From the NCBI RefSeq assembly GCF_038505995.1, contig NZ_CP128414.1, positions 248,001 to 312,000 on the forward strand: a DNA stretch of 64,000 bases, given 5' to 3'. Each line of letters begins with the position of its first letter. Position 1 is the first letter of the stretch. The translations under genes were made by a program, and so were the position numbers. Under the pieces are notes generated by a model, which saw nothing but the letters and a program-made list of their open reading frames with translations, searched no databases and was not told the origin of the DNA. The DNA is from Candidatus Phytoplasma asteris (GTDB taxonomy: Bacteria; Bacillota_I; Bacilli_A; Acholeplasmatales; Acholeplasmataceae). Shown here one piece after another: positions 35,773 through 46,083 of this stretch.

Positions 35773-36864
35773 ATGAAAGTCGGAATTATTGGTTTGCCAA
35801 ATGTGGGCAAATCTACCTTATTTAATGCTTTAACTAAAATGCAAGTTTTAGAAGCTAATTATCCTTTTGCCACTATCGAACCTAATGTTGGCATTGTAGA
35901 AGTTTCAGATTCGCGTCTCCAAACTTTATCTCAAATTTTTCAATCTCAAAAAACTATTTCTGCTTTGATAGAATTCAAAGATATTGCAGGTTTAGTGGCG
36001 GGAGCTTCCAAAGGCGAAGGGCTTGGCAATCAATTTTTAAGTCATATTCGCAATGTAGATGCTATTTGTCATGTGGTTAAATGTTTTGAAGACCCCAATA
36101 TTGCTCATGTGACAGAAACGAATAATCCTGTAGAAGAAATTGATATTATTCAAACAGAACTAGCTTTAGCAGATTTAGAACAAATTGAAAAACGCTTACT
36201 TAAACTGGGTAAACAAAAAAATAAACTTGACAAAGAATTATTGCAAGAAAAAGCGTTATTAACCAAAATTAAAACCCATTTAACTACCCAAGATTTAAAA
36301 AATTTGGTTTTTTCGGATGAAGAATTAAAGCTTGTCAAAACCTTTAATTTGTTGTTTTTAAAACCTTCCCTTTATTTAGCCAACATTAAAGAACATGATT
36401 TATTATCTTTGGATTCCAACGTTTTTTATCAACAAGTTTTAGCGTATGCTACTAAAGAATCCAAAAAATTAATTCCTTTGTGTGTGCAATTAGAAAAAGA
36501 AATATCGTCTTTAGACTTTGCAGAAAAGCAACTTTTTTTAAAGGACTATGGTCTTGTAGAATCAGGGCTTACTAAATTAATTCAAGAAAGTTATGCTCTT
36601 TTAGGTCTCCAAACTTATTTTACTGCAGGACCTAAAGAAGTTCGTGCTTGGTCTTTTAAAAAAGGTCTTAAAGCTCCCGAATGCGCCCGCATTATTCACA
36701 CCGATTTACAAAAAGGTTTTATTAAAGCCGAAGTTGTTTCTTACCTTGATTTATTAGAAGCCCAAACTTTTCAAAAAAGCAAAGAAAAAGGCAAAGTTCG
36801 CATTGAGGGCAAAGAATACATAGTTAAAGATGGTGATATTATTACTTTTAGATTTAATGTTTAG
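35773..36864 (+). CDS. ychF: Obg-like ATPase/GTPase YchF
   Basis: A universal P-loop NTPase that binds ribosomes and prefers ATP. G1 GLPNVGKSTLFNAL at the start, YPFATIEPNVGIV, FKDIAGLVAGASKGEGLGNQ (G3 region), a helical insertion, and a C-terminal TGS-like domain (KGFIKAEVVSYLDLL to DGDIITFRFNV). Length 363 is normal. AAGGAAA lies before the ATG. Confidence 0.95.
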   Translation: MKVGIIGLPNVGKSTLFNALTKMQVLEANYPFATIEPNVGIVEVSDSRLQTLSQIFQSQKTISALIEFKDIAGLVAGASKGEGLGNQFLSHIRNVDAICHVVKCFEDPNIAHVTETNNPVEEIDIIQTELALADLEQIEKRLLKLGKQKNKLDKELLQEKALLTKIKTHLTTQDLKNLVFSDEELKLVKTFNLLFLKPSLYLANIKEHDLLSLDSNVFYQQVLAYATKESKKLIPLCVQLEKEISSLDFAEKQLFLKDYGLVESGLTKLIQESYALLGLQTYFTAGPKEVRAWSFKKGLKAPECARIIHTDLQKGFIKAEVVSYLDLLEAQTFQKSKEKGKVRIEGKEYIVKDGDIITFRFNV

Positions 36865-36977
36865 TTTAATATTCAAACTTTTAATTTTGAAATTCGATTT
36901 TTTCTATTTTCAACTTTAACCCCCCCAAATAACAAATTATCAATTTAACAACCTAAAAATAAGGAGATAAAAAAGAT

Positions 36978-39680
36978 ATGACAACAAATTATAAAACAAC
37001 TCTTTTGATGCCAAAAACTGATTTTCCTATGAAAGGAAATTTAGGCAAAAACGAAATTAACATTCAAAAACATTGGCAAAAACTTGACTTATATCAAAAA
37101 AAATTACAACAAAATCAAGACAACAACCCTTTTATTTTGCACGATGGACCTCCTTATGCTAACGGCAATATTCATATGGGACACGCCTTAAACAAAATTT
37201 TAAAAGATTTTATTGTTCGTTTTCGTAGTATGCAAGGTTTTTACACTCCTTTAATTCCTGGTTGGGATACTCATGGTTTGCCAATTGAGGCAGCAGTTCT
37301 TAAAAAAACTTCTAAAAATGCTTTTACCAGAAAGTCTTTCCTAGATAAATGTCAAGAATTTGCCTTGGAAAATGTTAATAATCAAAAACAGCAATTTCAA
37401 AGATTAGGTATTTTAGGAGATTGGCAAAATCCTTATTTAACGTTGGATAAAACTTTTGTTGCTGATCAGGTAAGAATTTTTGGACAAATGGTTGACAAAG
37501 GCTTAATTTTTAAAGCCCTCAAACCCATTCATTGGTCACCTACTTTAGAATCTGCTTTAGCAGAAGCAGAATTAGAGTACCGCAATCACCAATCTCCTTC
37601 TGTTTATGTTGCTTTTAGCATGAAAAAACTAGATATTTTTGACAATGTGGCTTTGGTAATTTGGACAACTACTCCTTGGACTTTGCCTGCCAATGTAGCA
37701 ATTGCGGTGCATCCCGAAAAAGAATATCAATTAATTGAAGTTTTACAAAAACACTATTTGGTAGGAACTAAAAACATTCCTTTTCTTCAAAAAGTTTTTG
37801 CTTGGAACAAAGAAAACATCAAAGTTGTTGCTACTTTTGAAGGAAAAACCTTAGAACATTTAACTTACCAAAATCACCTTGTTTCCAAATTCGGAAAAAT
37901 AATTTTATCACAACACGTTTTGGATGAAGAAGGAACAGGACTAGTCCACATCGCTCCAGGACACGGTTTGGACGATTTTTTAGTAGGTCAAAAATATAAT
38001 TTAGATGTTGTTTGTAGTATTGATAAAAAAGGTATGATGACAGATGTTTCCAAATATCAAGGTCTATTTTACACCAAAGCCAACGAAGCTATCATCTCTG
38101 ATTTAGAAAAAGACCATTCTTTGCTTAAAGCAGATGTAATTTTGCACTCCTATCCTCATGATTGGCGCACTAAAAAACCAGTTATTTCTCTTGCACTTCC
38201 TCAATGGTTTGTCTCTATTAAAAAAATTAAATCTCTTTTGCTAGAAGAAACCCAAAAAGTTAAGTGGATTCCACGTTGGGGAGAATTAAAAATGACTAAT
38301 ATGATTACTAATCGTGAGGATTGGAATATTAGTCGTCAAAGAACTTGGGGCGTCCCCATTCCTATTTTTTACACCGAAACCCATCAACCCATTCTAGATT
38401 TAAAATTAATTAATCATGTAGCTGATTTATTCGAACAGCATGGAATGGATATTTGGTATGAATGGGATGTTAAAAAACTACTTCCTGAAAACTACATTAA
38501 TCCCCAAAGTCCTAACAATTTGTTTACCAAAGAACTAGATATTATGGATGTTTGGTTTGACTCAGGAACTTCTTATAGTGTTTTTAAAAAACGTAATCAA
38601 GTTTTACAAAGTGATGTTTATTTGGAAGGCTCTGATCAATATCGTGGTTGGTTCAATTCTTCTTTAATTACTTCTGTAGCCACTCAAAATCAAGCTCCTT
38701 ATAAAACTGTTATTACTCATGGTTTTGTTTTTGATGGTGAAGGCAAAAAAATGTCTAAATCTTTGGGCAATGTCATCGATCCATTAACTGTTGCTGAACA
38801 AAAAGGAGCAGATATTATTCGTTTATGGGTTGCAAACACTAATTATAATCTTGATGTGCGCATTAATCCTTCCATTTTAAAACAAGTAGAAGATCTTTAT
38901 CGCAAAATTAGAAACACCTTCCGTTTTATGTTAGGTAATTTAGATAATTTTAAAAAAGATACTAATTATATTGCCTTTGAACAAAGAACTTTTATCCATC
39001 AAGCAATGATGCTAGATTTTGAAGAAGTGTTAAAAAACGTACTACATTCTTATGATACTTATAATTTTGAAGGTGTTTTAAGGCATCTATTCCCCTTCAT
39101 TACTAATAAAATCAGTGCTTTTTATCTCGATTTTGCCAAAGATATTTTATACATCGAAAAAGAAGATCACAAAGAAAGAAAGATGATTCAATCAACTATC
39201 TATGATTTGTTATTATCGCTTTTACAAGTTTTAACTCCAATTATTCCTCACACTACTTCAGAAGTTTACGGCTTTTTTCCTTTTGCTGTAGAAAAAGATA
39301 TTTATTTAGAAAAAATGCCACAACTCAAAGCACGTCCAACTTCTCATCTTTTATTAGAATATCATAAATTTTTAACATTAAGAAAAAACGTTTTACAATA
39401 TTTGGAAAAAGCAAGACAAAGTGAGCTTATTAATTCTTCTTTGCAAGCCCATATTACGTTATCATTAACCCAAGAAGAAATGCATGCTTTGGATGTTTTA
39501 CAAATTAAAGATCAATTGCATCAACTTTTTATAGTCTCTAAAGTAACACTTCAATTAAAAGATACTTTTGATGTTAAAGTTGCCAAAGCTTCTGGGTATG
39601 CTTGTCAAAGATGTTGGAATGTAGTAATCACCAAACCCCTTACTCCTTTGTGCACGCGTTGCCAAAATATATTAAAATAA
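36978..39680 (+). CDS. ileS: Isoleucyl-tRNA synthetase
   Basis: A class I synthetase of 900 residues. N-terminal KTTLLMPKTDFPMKGNL, HIGH-type motif in PPYANGNIHMGHALNKI, CP1 editing domain (TTPWTLPANVAIAVHP; GTGLVHIAPGHGLDDF), DWNISRQRTWGVPIP, KMSKS loop (GKKMSKSLGNVIDP), and a C-terminal Zn finger CQRCWN with CTRCQ. This is the bacterial type. AAGGAG lies before the ATG. The YitT-like gene follows after 16 bases. Confidence 0.97.
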   Translation: MTTNYKTTLLMPKTDFPMKGNLGKNEINIQKHWQKLDLYQKKLQQNQDNNPFILHDGPPYANGNIHMGHALNKILKDFIVRFRSMQGFYTPLIPGWDTHGLPIEAAVLKKTSKNAFTRKSFLDKCQEFALENVNNQKQQFQRLGILGDWQNPYLTLDKTFVADQVRIFGQMVDKGLIFKALKPIHWSPTLESALAEAELEYRNHQSPSVYVAFSMKKLDIFDNVALVIWTTTPWTLPANVAIAVHPEKEYQLIEVLQKHYLVGTKNIPFLQKVFAWNKENIKVVATFEGKTLEHLTYQNHLVSKFGKIILSQHVLDEEGTGLVHIAPGHGLDDFLVGQKYNLDVVCSIDKKGMMTDVSKYQGLFYTKANEAIISDLEKDHSLLKADVILHSYPHDWRTKKPVISLALPQWFVSIKKIKSLLLEETQKVKWIPRWGELKMTNMITNREDWNISRQRTWGVPIPIFYTETHQPILDLKLINHVADLFEQHGMDIWYEWDVKKLLPENYINPQSPNNLFTKELDIMDVWFDSGTSYSVFKKRNQVLQSDVYLEGSDQYRGWFNSSLITSVATQNQAPYKTVITHGFVFDGEGKKMSKSLGNVIDPLTVAEQKGADIIRLWVANTNYNLDVRINPSILKQVEDLYRKIRNTFRFMLGNLDNFKKDTNYIAFEQRTFIHQAMMLDFEEVLKNVLHSYDTYNFEGVLRHLFPFITNKISAFYLDFAKDILYIEKEDHKERKMIQSTIYDLLLSLLQVLTPIIPHTTSEVYGFFPFAVEKDIYLEKMPQLKARPTSHLLLEYHKFLTLRKNVLQYLEKARQSELINSSLQAHITLSLTQEEMHALDVLQIKDQLHQLFIVSKVTLQLKDTFDVKVAKASGYACQRCWNVVITKPLTPLCTRCQNILK

Positions 39681-39696
39681 AAGAAATAGGTTTATT

Positions 39697-40515
39697 ATGA
39701 AAAATGGTATGGAAAATATTGAAAAATTTCCTCCAATAAAGAAAAAAATTCAATATGTTCAAGAATTTAAAAAAATATTAATTTTATCCTTATCCTTAAT
39801 AGTATATGTTTTAGTTTCTGTTTGGGCTTTTGATTGCACCCGAGATGGCGGATATAAAACTGATCTTTTTCCTACTGGGGTTATTGGTTTAGGCAATGTA
39901 ATAGGTAAATTATTACATAAAGCAGGAAAGATTGAAACCAATAATATTATAGTTATTGCTGGTACTTTTTACTTTGTTGTTAATGTTTTCTTATTGTTTT
40001 TTATCTCTCGTCGTTATTTGGGTAAATATTTTACCATTACTACTGCATTTGCAACTGTCCTTCTTTTTGTTTCAGTGTTTTTTATTGAAAACCAAGTTAA
40101 ACAAGGTTTTTTATATCATACTGAACGATTTTTTGGAATATTCAAAACTGAAAGTGATTTTTTAAGCGATCTTACCAGAGTTTTTTTTGCAGGTATTTTA
40201 ATAGGTATTTTTAATGGTATTCCTGTAAGAATTGGTGCTTCTACTGGAGGACTTGATATTGTTGCTAAATATTTATCTGTTTATAAGAAAAAAGATATCT
40301 CTTTTGTAGTAGAAATGTTTGGCTATACTCTTATGATTTTTGGTGCTGTGGGTGTTTTTATTATTGAATATTTTTATAAAGAAACAGGTCTCAAAGAACT
40401 TACTACACAAATATCTTTATCACTTTTTTATACTGTTTTACGTATTAAATTATCTGCCTTATTTATGGGATTGATAACTTCTGTTCCCCAAAAAGAAACG
40501 AAACTAAACTGCTAA
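39697..40515 (+). CDS. YitT-family membrane protein lacking the C-terminal DUF2179 domain
   Basis: Membrane protein with about six segments and the YitT block PVRIGASTGGLDIVAKYL. Known YitT proteins end in a soluble DUF2179 domain of about 80 residues; here the protein stops after the last membrane segment with VPQKETKLNC. The stop codon and last four codons lie within a terminator hairpin, so gene and terminator may have been fused by a deletion. An AUAGG site is 6 bases before the ATG. Function of the family is unknown. Confidence 0.75.
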   Translation: MKNGMENIEKFPPIKKKIQYVQEFKKILILSLSLIVYVLVSVWAFDCTRDGGYKTDLFPTGVIGLGNVIGKLLHKAGKIETNNIIVIAGTFYFVVNVFLLFFISRRYLGKYFTITTAFATVLLFVSVFFIENQVKQGFLYHTERFFGIFKTESDFLSDLTRVFFAGILIGIFNGIPVRIGASTGGLDIVAKYLSVYKKKDISFVVEMFGYTLMIFGAVGVFIIEYFYKETGLKELTTQISLSLFYTVLRIKLSALFMGLITSVPQKETKLNC

Positions 40516-40532
40516 AACAGTTTAGTTTTTTT
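40501..40532 (+). terminator. Terminator overlapping the end of the YitT-like gene
   Basis: AAACTAAACTG (40501-40511) pairs perfectly with CAGTTTAGTTT (40518-40528) and runs into T. The TAA stop (40513-40515) is in the loop. It ends the ileS unit. Confidence 0.88.
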
Positions 40533-40668
40533 ATTTTATTTGCACGCTTCACTTATTTTTATTAGTTGTAAAACTCAATTTCATAATACATGCAAAACAA
40601 ATTGAAATTTTTACTTTTTGCTTTGCACAAAATATTTTTTGTATTTATATTAAATTAAAGGAATTTTA

Positions 40669-43425
40669 ATGAAACATTCATTTAGTCAAAAAAACCCTGA
40701 ACAATCGCAAGCATTGTTACAAACCAAAATCACAAAAGGGCTTACTTCCCAAGAAGCCTTGCAAAGACTTCAAATTAACGGTAAAAATCAAATTCAATCC
40801 CTTACCAAACCCACTTTTTGGCATAAATTCCAACAACAATTTAAAGATTTTTTAGTTATTGTCCTTCTATTAGCAGCTACAATTAATTTCGTGATTGGTA
40901 TTTTACAAGGAAACAAAGAAGAACTTTTGGAAGGCTGTTTTATTTTGATTATTGTCCTTCTTAACGCCTTTTTAAGTATTTATTACGAAACTAAAACCCA
41001 AAAAGTTTTAGCTAATGTATCAAAAAAAGCTTCCCTTAATGCCAAAGTAATAAGAGATAGCAAACCGCTTTTAATTCCTATGCAAAATTTAGTGATAGGA
41101 GATATTGTCATTTTAGAAACTGGTGATATTATTCCAGCTGATATGATACTTTTAGAAACATTTAATTTATATGTAGATGAATCTTTGTTTACAGGAGAAT
41201 CGCAAGCTGTTTTAAAAAGTGCTTGTGTTTGTGTCCAAAATGCAGCTCTTACTAATCAAAACATGGCTTTTATGAATACTGTTATTTTAAAAGGAAGAGC
41301 TAAAGGAGTGGTTTTTGCTTCAGGAATGCAAACTGAAATTGGAAAAATTACCCAGTTTATTTCTCAACCCCAACAAGAAAAAACACCATTAGAACAAAAT
41401 ATTGCCAAATTAACCAAAAAGTTAACTTTGATAATTGGTATTATTATTTTCCTTAATGGCTTGTGGACGATTTTTAAAAACATTTACAGCTCAACTTTTA
41501 GCTCTCACATTTTGAAACATACTTTTTTGGATGCCATTGCTCTTGCAGTTGCTGCTATTCCTGAAAGTTTATTAATTATTATGACTTTAATTTTGGCTTT
41601 GGGAATGAAAAAACTTGCTCTTAAAAAAGCTATTGTCAAAAATTTAAAAACCTTAGAAACTTTGGGGGCTGTTAATGTTATTTGTACTGATAAAACAGGA
41701 ACTTTAACCCAAAATAATATGACTGTTAAAAAAATTATAGTTTGTAATTCTTTGGAAAAAATAAGTCCCTTTTGTGTGGAAAATATTAATGAACCCAAAC
41801 CCTTTAATTTAGAAAAGTTGCTTTTATTTGGTATTTTATGTAATGATGCTTTGATTAGTGTTGCAAAAACAACCAACGATAAAACTTCAAACAACTTAGA
41901 AATTATTGCTGATCCTACTGAAAAAGCCTTTATTAATTTAGCTTTGTTTTATCAATATGATGCGTTTTTACTCCAAAAGAAATATCCTCGATTTGCAGAA
42001 ATTGCCTTTGATTCCCAAAGGAAATTGATGACTACTTTTCATCATAAAGACGGATTTATTTATGCCATTACTAAAGGTGCTCCAGAAGTTTTGTTGCAAA
42101 AATGTAGTCAAGTTCAATATCAAGAACAAACCATTGCAAAAGATACTAAAATAATAAAAATATTAGAAAAACAAATTAGTCAATTAAGTGAGCAATCTTT
42201 GCGAGTTTTGGGAGTTGCTTATCGTGTATTTTCTCTTGATTTAGAGACGATTATTAAAAACAATCCTGATATTTTTGAACAAGATCTTATTTTTTTAGGG
42301 GCAGTGGCGATGGAAGATCCCATTCGAAAAGAAGTTATGCAAGCCATTTTTAAATGCAATCAAGCACGCGTCACTCCGATTATGATTACAGGGGATCATT
42401 TAAAAACTGCTTTTGTGATTGCCAAAAAATTAAATATTTTATCCAAACCTCAAGATTTAGCCATTACAGGAGATGAATTAGCTCAAATGCCAGAGGAAGA
42501 ATTTTTGGAAAAATTATTGCAAATTAAAGTTTATGCAAGAACTAATCCTCATCATAAATTAAAAATTGTGAAAGCTTGGCAAAAAAAAGGTTTTGTGGTG
42601 GCAATGACAGGAGATGGCATAAATGATTCTTTAAGCATTAAACAAGCCAATGTGGGAATTGCTATGGGAATTGCAGGTACTGATGTTTGTAAAATGGCAT
42701 CAGATATGATTTTAACAGATGATAATTTTGCTACTATTACGAATGCTTTAGAAGAAGGGCGAAATATTTTTAATAATATTAAAAAAAGTTTAGTTTTTCT
42801 TTTGAGTTGTAATGTTGGTGAAATTATTTTGATTTTGCTTGGTAATTTTTTAGGAATTTTCTTTTTTGGGTGTGATTTTAAAATTTTGACTGCTTTACAA
42901 ATTCTTTGGATTAATTTAGTTACTGATTCATTGCCAGCAATGGCTTTGGGAATCGAACCACAAGAAACAAATTCTATGTCGCCAAAAACTTATAATCCTA
43001 AAGGAAGTTTGCTAAATAAAAAAACTTATCAAAAAATTATTTTGGAAGGATTTTTAATTGGTCTTTTGGCTTTTGTGGCTTCTTTAATAGGATATTATAA
43101 TCATGATAGTGATAAAATAAGATATGCTCAAACTTTTGCTTTTATGGTTTTGGCGTTTTCACAATTGATTCATGTATGGAATTTGCGAAGTTTTTGCACT
43201 TCTGTTTTTAAGTTAAAAATAAATTCCTTTTTGATTAAAGCGTTTGCCATTAGTGTATTTTTGCAATTAATCATAATTTTTGTCCCTTTTTTAAGAGATT
43301 TATTTCAATTAATTTCTTTAACAACAAAAGATTTTGTAATCATTTTATTACTATCTTTGTTGCCTTTGTTGTTTGTAGAAATTAAAAAAAGATTTTGTCA
43401 TTGTAAATGCCATAAATGTAGATGA
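40669..43425 (+). CDS. Cation-transporting P-type ATPase (P2, Ca2+-like)
   Basis: 918 residues with about ten membrane segments. N-terminal cation-ATPase domain, actuator loop FTGESQAV, phosphorylation site CTDKTGTLTQNNM, KGAPEVLL in the nucleotide domain and MTGDGINDSLSIKQANVGIAMG hinge. The M4 motif is PESLLIIM where Ca-ATPases have PEGLPA, so ion choice is uncertain: Ca2+ or Mg2+ are likeliest. The C-terminus ends FCHCKCHKCR, with four Cys and two His that could bind metal. Such pumps are enriched in phytoplasmas. Confidence 0.9.
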   Translation: MKHSFSQKNPEQSQALLQTKITKGLTSQEALQRLQINGKNQIQSLTKPTFWHKFQQQFKDFLVIVLLLAATINFVIGILQGNKEELLEGCFILIIVLLNAFLSIYYETKTQKVLANVSKKASLNAKVIRDSKPLLIPMQNLVIGDIVILETGDIIPADMILLETFNLYVDESLFTGESQAVLKSACVCVQNAALTNQNMAFMNTVILKGRAKGVVFASGMQTEIGKITQFISQPQQEKTPLEQNIAKLTKKLTLIIGIIIFLNGLWTIFKNIYSSTFSSHILKHTFLDAIALAVAAIPESLLIIMTLILALGMKKLALKKAIVKNLKTLETLGAVNVICTDKTGTLTQNNMTVKKIIVCNSLEKISPFCVENINEPKPFNLEKLLLFGILCNDALISVAKTTNDKTSNNLEIIADPTEKAFINLALFYQYDAFLLQKKYPRFAEIAFDSQRKLMTTFHHKDGFIYAITKGAPEVLLQKCSQVQYQEQTIAKDTKIIKILEKQISQLSEQSLRVLGVAYRVFSLDLETIIKNNPDIFEQDLIFLGAVAMEDPIRKEVMQAIFKCNQARVTPIMITGDHLKTAFVIAKKLNILSKPQDLAITGDELAQMPEEEFLEKLLQIKVYARTNPHHKLKIVKAWQKKGFVVAMTGDGINDSLSIKQANVGIAMGIAGTDVCKMASDMILTDDNFATITNALEEGRNIFNNIKKSLVFLLSCNVGEIILILLGNFLGIFFFGCDFKILTALQILWINLVTDSLPAMALGIEPQETNSMSPKTYNPKGSLLNKKTYQKIILEGFLIGLLAFVASLIGYYNHDSDKIRYAQTFAFMVLAFSQLIHVWNLRSFCTSVFKLKINSFLIKAFAISVFLQLIIIFVPFLRDLFQLISLTTKDFVIILLLSLLPLLFVEIKKRFCHCKCHKCR

Positions 43426-43436
43426 TATTAAAAAAC

Positions 43437-43468
43437 AAAAAAGACTCTTTCAAGAAGAGTCTTTTTTT
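43437..43468. terminator. Bidirectional terminator
   Basis: AAAAAGACTCTT / AAGAGTCTTTTT with a 5-base loop, A-run on one side and T-run on the other. It lies between the convergent P-type ATPase and M32 genes and can serve both. Confidence 0.9.
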
Positions 43469-43479
43469 ATATTCTTAAA

Positions 43480-44976
43480 TTAATTATTCAAATATTTATT
43501 TTCTAAATATTGTAAAAAGGTTTCAGGGTTAATTTGGGGCATGCCTGTTGCTTTGAACACAAATTCTTGGTTGGTATAAAAAGAACCCCAGTTTCTTATT
43601 TTTTGATCTAAATATTGATTTAAAGTTTCAAATTTGCCTGTTTCAAACCCCTCTTTAATATTAGGATTTGCTTTTTGAACGTTTTTCATTATCATGGATG
43701 CTAAAATAGCTCCATTTAAATAGCTGGGGAAATAACCAAAACTTCCTTGAGGCCAGTGAATATCTTGCAAGCATCCAAGACCTACGTTGGGTGGGGTAAT
43801 TCCTAGATATTCTTTCATTTTGCAATTCCAAAAGTGAGGTAAATCATCCAAAGACAACTGATCAGAAATTAATAATTCTTCAATTTCAAAACGCAAAATA
43901 ACATGGAAAGGATAAGTTACTTCATCAGCATAAATACGAACAAAATCAGGTTTTACTTGGTTGGCTTGTTTAAATAAATTTTGTGGAGTTAATGAAGGAT
44001 TGTAAAAATTTAATTCTGTTTTTAAAATATTTACTAAGTAAGTTAAAAATTCTTGAGATTTAGCAACTTGTTTTTCCATTAATGAAGATTGGCTTTCATC
44101 AAAAGAAAAGCTTCGTGGAGTGCCTACTGGTTGATTTTTGTATTGTTGGGGTAAATTTTGGGCGTATAAACCGTGTCCTACTTCGTGTATAGTGGCTAAA
44201 AAACTATCTAAAAAATTGTTTGCATTATAATTGGAAGTAAGGCGAACATCATAAGGAGTGCCTCCACAAAAAGGGTGGATGGATTCATCTAGGCGACCAT
44301 AATTGCAATCAAATCCTATTTTGGGCATAATGATTTGATTTAATTTTTTTTGGTTTTCTAAAGTCATTGCAATATCTTTGTAAAGGTGTTTTTCTTGTTC
44401 TTGTTTTTGCAAAATAGTTTTCATTAAAGGTGGTAATTTTTCTTTGATGACGTTAAATATTTGTTTGATTTTGGTAGCAGTCATTCCAGGGTCATATTGA
44501 TCGATGAGAGCATCATACAAAGATACGCCTAATTTTTGGGATCTGAGATTTGCTACTTCTTTGGTGTAATTGAGTACTTTTTGAAAATAAGGTTTGAAGC
44601 TGTTATAATCATTATTTTTTTTGGCTTGTCTCCACATTATTTCTGATTTGGTAGTTGCTAAAATTAAATTATTTTGTAGTTCTTCAGGGATTATTTCTTC
44701 GGATTGTATTTTGGATGTTATTTCTCGTAGATTAGCTTGTTGCCAAGAATTTAGAGTTTCTTGTTCTTGTTGTGTTTGTAAAAGCAAATTTTTGGTTTCT
44801 TGTGAAGTTAATAGTTTTTTTATAATTTGGGTTAAATCGATGATTTCTAAAGTGCGGCTTTCTTGGGAGCCCTTTTTAATGTTGCAAGCCATATCCCAGT
44901 TTAATATATTGATAATATTTTCTAAACGACCAATTTTTTCAAATCTTTGTTCTAATTTTTGATAATTAATTGACAT
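43480..44976 (-). CDS. Carboxypeptidase Taq family (M32)
   Basis: A Zn carboxypeptidase of 498 residues that trims C-terminal residues from peptides. The N-terminus (LEQRFEKIGRLENIINILNWDMACN) and HPFCGGTPYDVRLTSNYNANN are family blocks; the metal site is HEVGHGLYAQNLPQQY with the third ligand Glu in FDESQSSLMEKQ, and VTYPFHVILRFEIEELL follows. It lies just downstream of the peptide-transporter operon on the same strand, so it probably digests imported peptides together with PepF. Confidence 0.93.
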   Translation of the reverse strand: MSINYQKLEQRFEKIGRLENIINILNWDMACNIKKGSQESRTLEIIDLTQIIKKLLTSQETKNLLLQTQQEQETLNSWQQANLREITSKIQSEEIIPEELQNNLILATTKSEIMWRQAKKNNDYNSFKPYFQKVLNYTKEVANLRSQKLGVSLYDALIDQYDPGMTATKIKQIFNVIKEKLPPLMKTILQKQEQEKHLYKDIAMTLENQKKLNQIIMPKIGFDCNYGRLDESIHPFCGGTPYDVRLTSNYNANNFLDSFLATIHEVGHGLYAQNLPQQYKNQPVGTPRSFSFDESQSSLMEKQVAKSQEFLTYLVNILKTELNFYNPSLTPQNLFKQANQVKPDFVRIYADEVTYPFHVILRFEIEELLISDQLSLDDLPHFWNCKMKEYLGITPPNVGLGCLQDIHWPQGSFGYFPSYLNGAILASMIMKNVQKANPNIKEGFETGKFETLNQYLDQKIRNWGSFYTNQEFVFKATGMPQINPETFLQYLENKYLNN

Positions 44977-45188
44977 ATAAGGATTCCTTAGTTATTTATA
45001 TTATTTGTAAACAAATGTTTTTTTGCGATGGGTTTATGAGAGGTTAATTTTTGAAAAAAGCTTTGTTTTTTTATTAAAGTTGAAAAAAATAGTTTGATTT
45101 AAGTATAAATCAAACTTTAATTTTTAATAAATTATTATTTTGTTTATTGCGATTTTAATGGTGTGTAAGTTTGCAAATATTTTATTTT

Positions 45189-46055
45189 CTAATTTGCATC
45201 TTTTGGATTAAAAATTTGGATAAAACCTTTACCTATTAAATTAAAAGATAAACTAGTTAATAAAATAATGATAAAAGGTCCAAAAAATAAATGAGGATAG
45301 AATCTAATATCACTTCTACTAGCATTTAAAATATTGCCCCATTCAGGAATTGTAGGATCGAGACCTAATCCAACAAAACTTAACCCCGATATTGTTAAAA
45401 TAACTGTTGCCATACCTATTGTTATTCTTGTGATAATAATAGACCATAGATGAGGCAAAACATGTTTGAAAATTATACAAAATTCATTTGATCCTAAAGC
45501 TTTAGAAGCTTTGATAAAACCTTTTTGCCTAATTTTCATGGTATTTGCTCTTATGATTCGAATAAAAGTAGGAGCATTAGAAATACTTAGAGCAATTATT
45601 AATGATAATTTTTTGTTGTCTTTCAAAAAAAACATAATTAAAATAGCTAAAATAACATCGGGAAAAACTACTAAAATATCACATATAAAATTAATGATAT
45701 TATCAAAAATATTTTTGAAATAACCTGAAATAATTCCTAATAACGTTCCTATTATACTAGCCATCATAATAGAACAAAAACCTATAGTTAAAGATTTTTT
45801 AGTTCCTTCTAACATTCTATTAAATAAATCATGTCCAGTAGAATCTGTTCCCATGAGATGTTTTAAACTAATGCTTTGTAAACGTTTATAATGAGATGAT
45901 GCATCAGGATTTTTATATAAAGGAGTAAAAGGAATTAAATAAACAGCTAAAAATAAAATAGTTAAAAATAAAGAACCAAATAAAATATTTTTATTTTTTG
46001 CCCAATATTTTAATTTTTTTTGGAAAAAAAGAAATGGTTTAAAGTTTTTTTTCAT
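45189..46055 (-). CDS. oppC: Oligopeptide ABC transporter permease, OppC/DppC type
   Basis: Six membrane segments and a large first loop, with LMGTDSTGHDLFNRMLEGTK near the N-terminus, as in OppC/DppC. The EAA-type loop reads ASKALGSNEFCIIFKHVLP. Length 288. It is the last gene of the seven-gene opp operon and lies 28 bases after oppB. Peptides replace amino-acid synthesis in this organism. Confidence 0.93.
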   Translation of the reverse strand: MKKNFKPFLFFQKKLKYWAKNKNILFGSLFLTILFLAVYLIPFTPLYKNPDASSHYKRLQSISLKHLMGTDSTGHDLFNRMLEGTKKSLTIGFCSIMMASIIGTLLGIISGYFKNIFDNIINFICDILVVFPDVILAILIMFFLKDNKKLSLIIALSISNAPTFIRIIRANTMKIRQKGFIKASKALGSNEFCIIFKHVLPHLWSIIITRITIGMATVILTISGLSFVGLGLDPTIPEWGNILNASRSDIRFYPHLFFGPFIIILLTSLSFNLIGKGFIQIFNPKDAN

Positions 46056-46083
46056 AATAAATGATTGTATCCTTTTTGCATAT

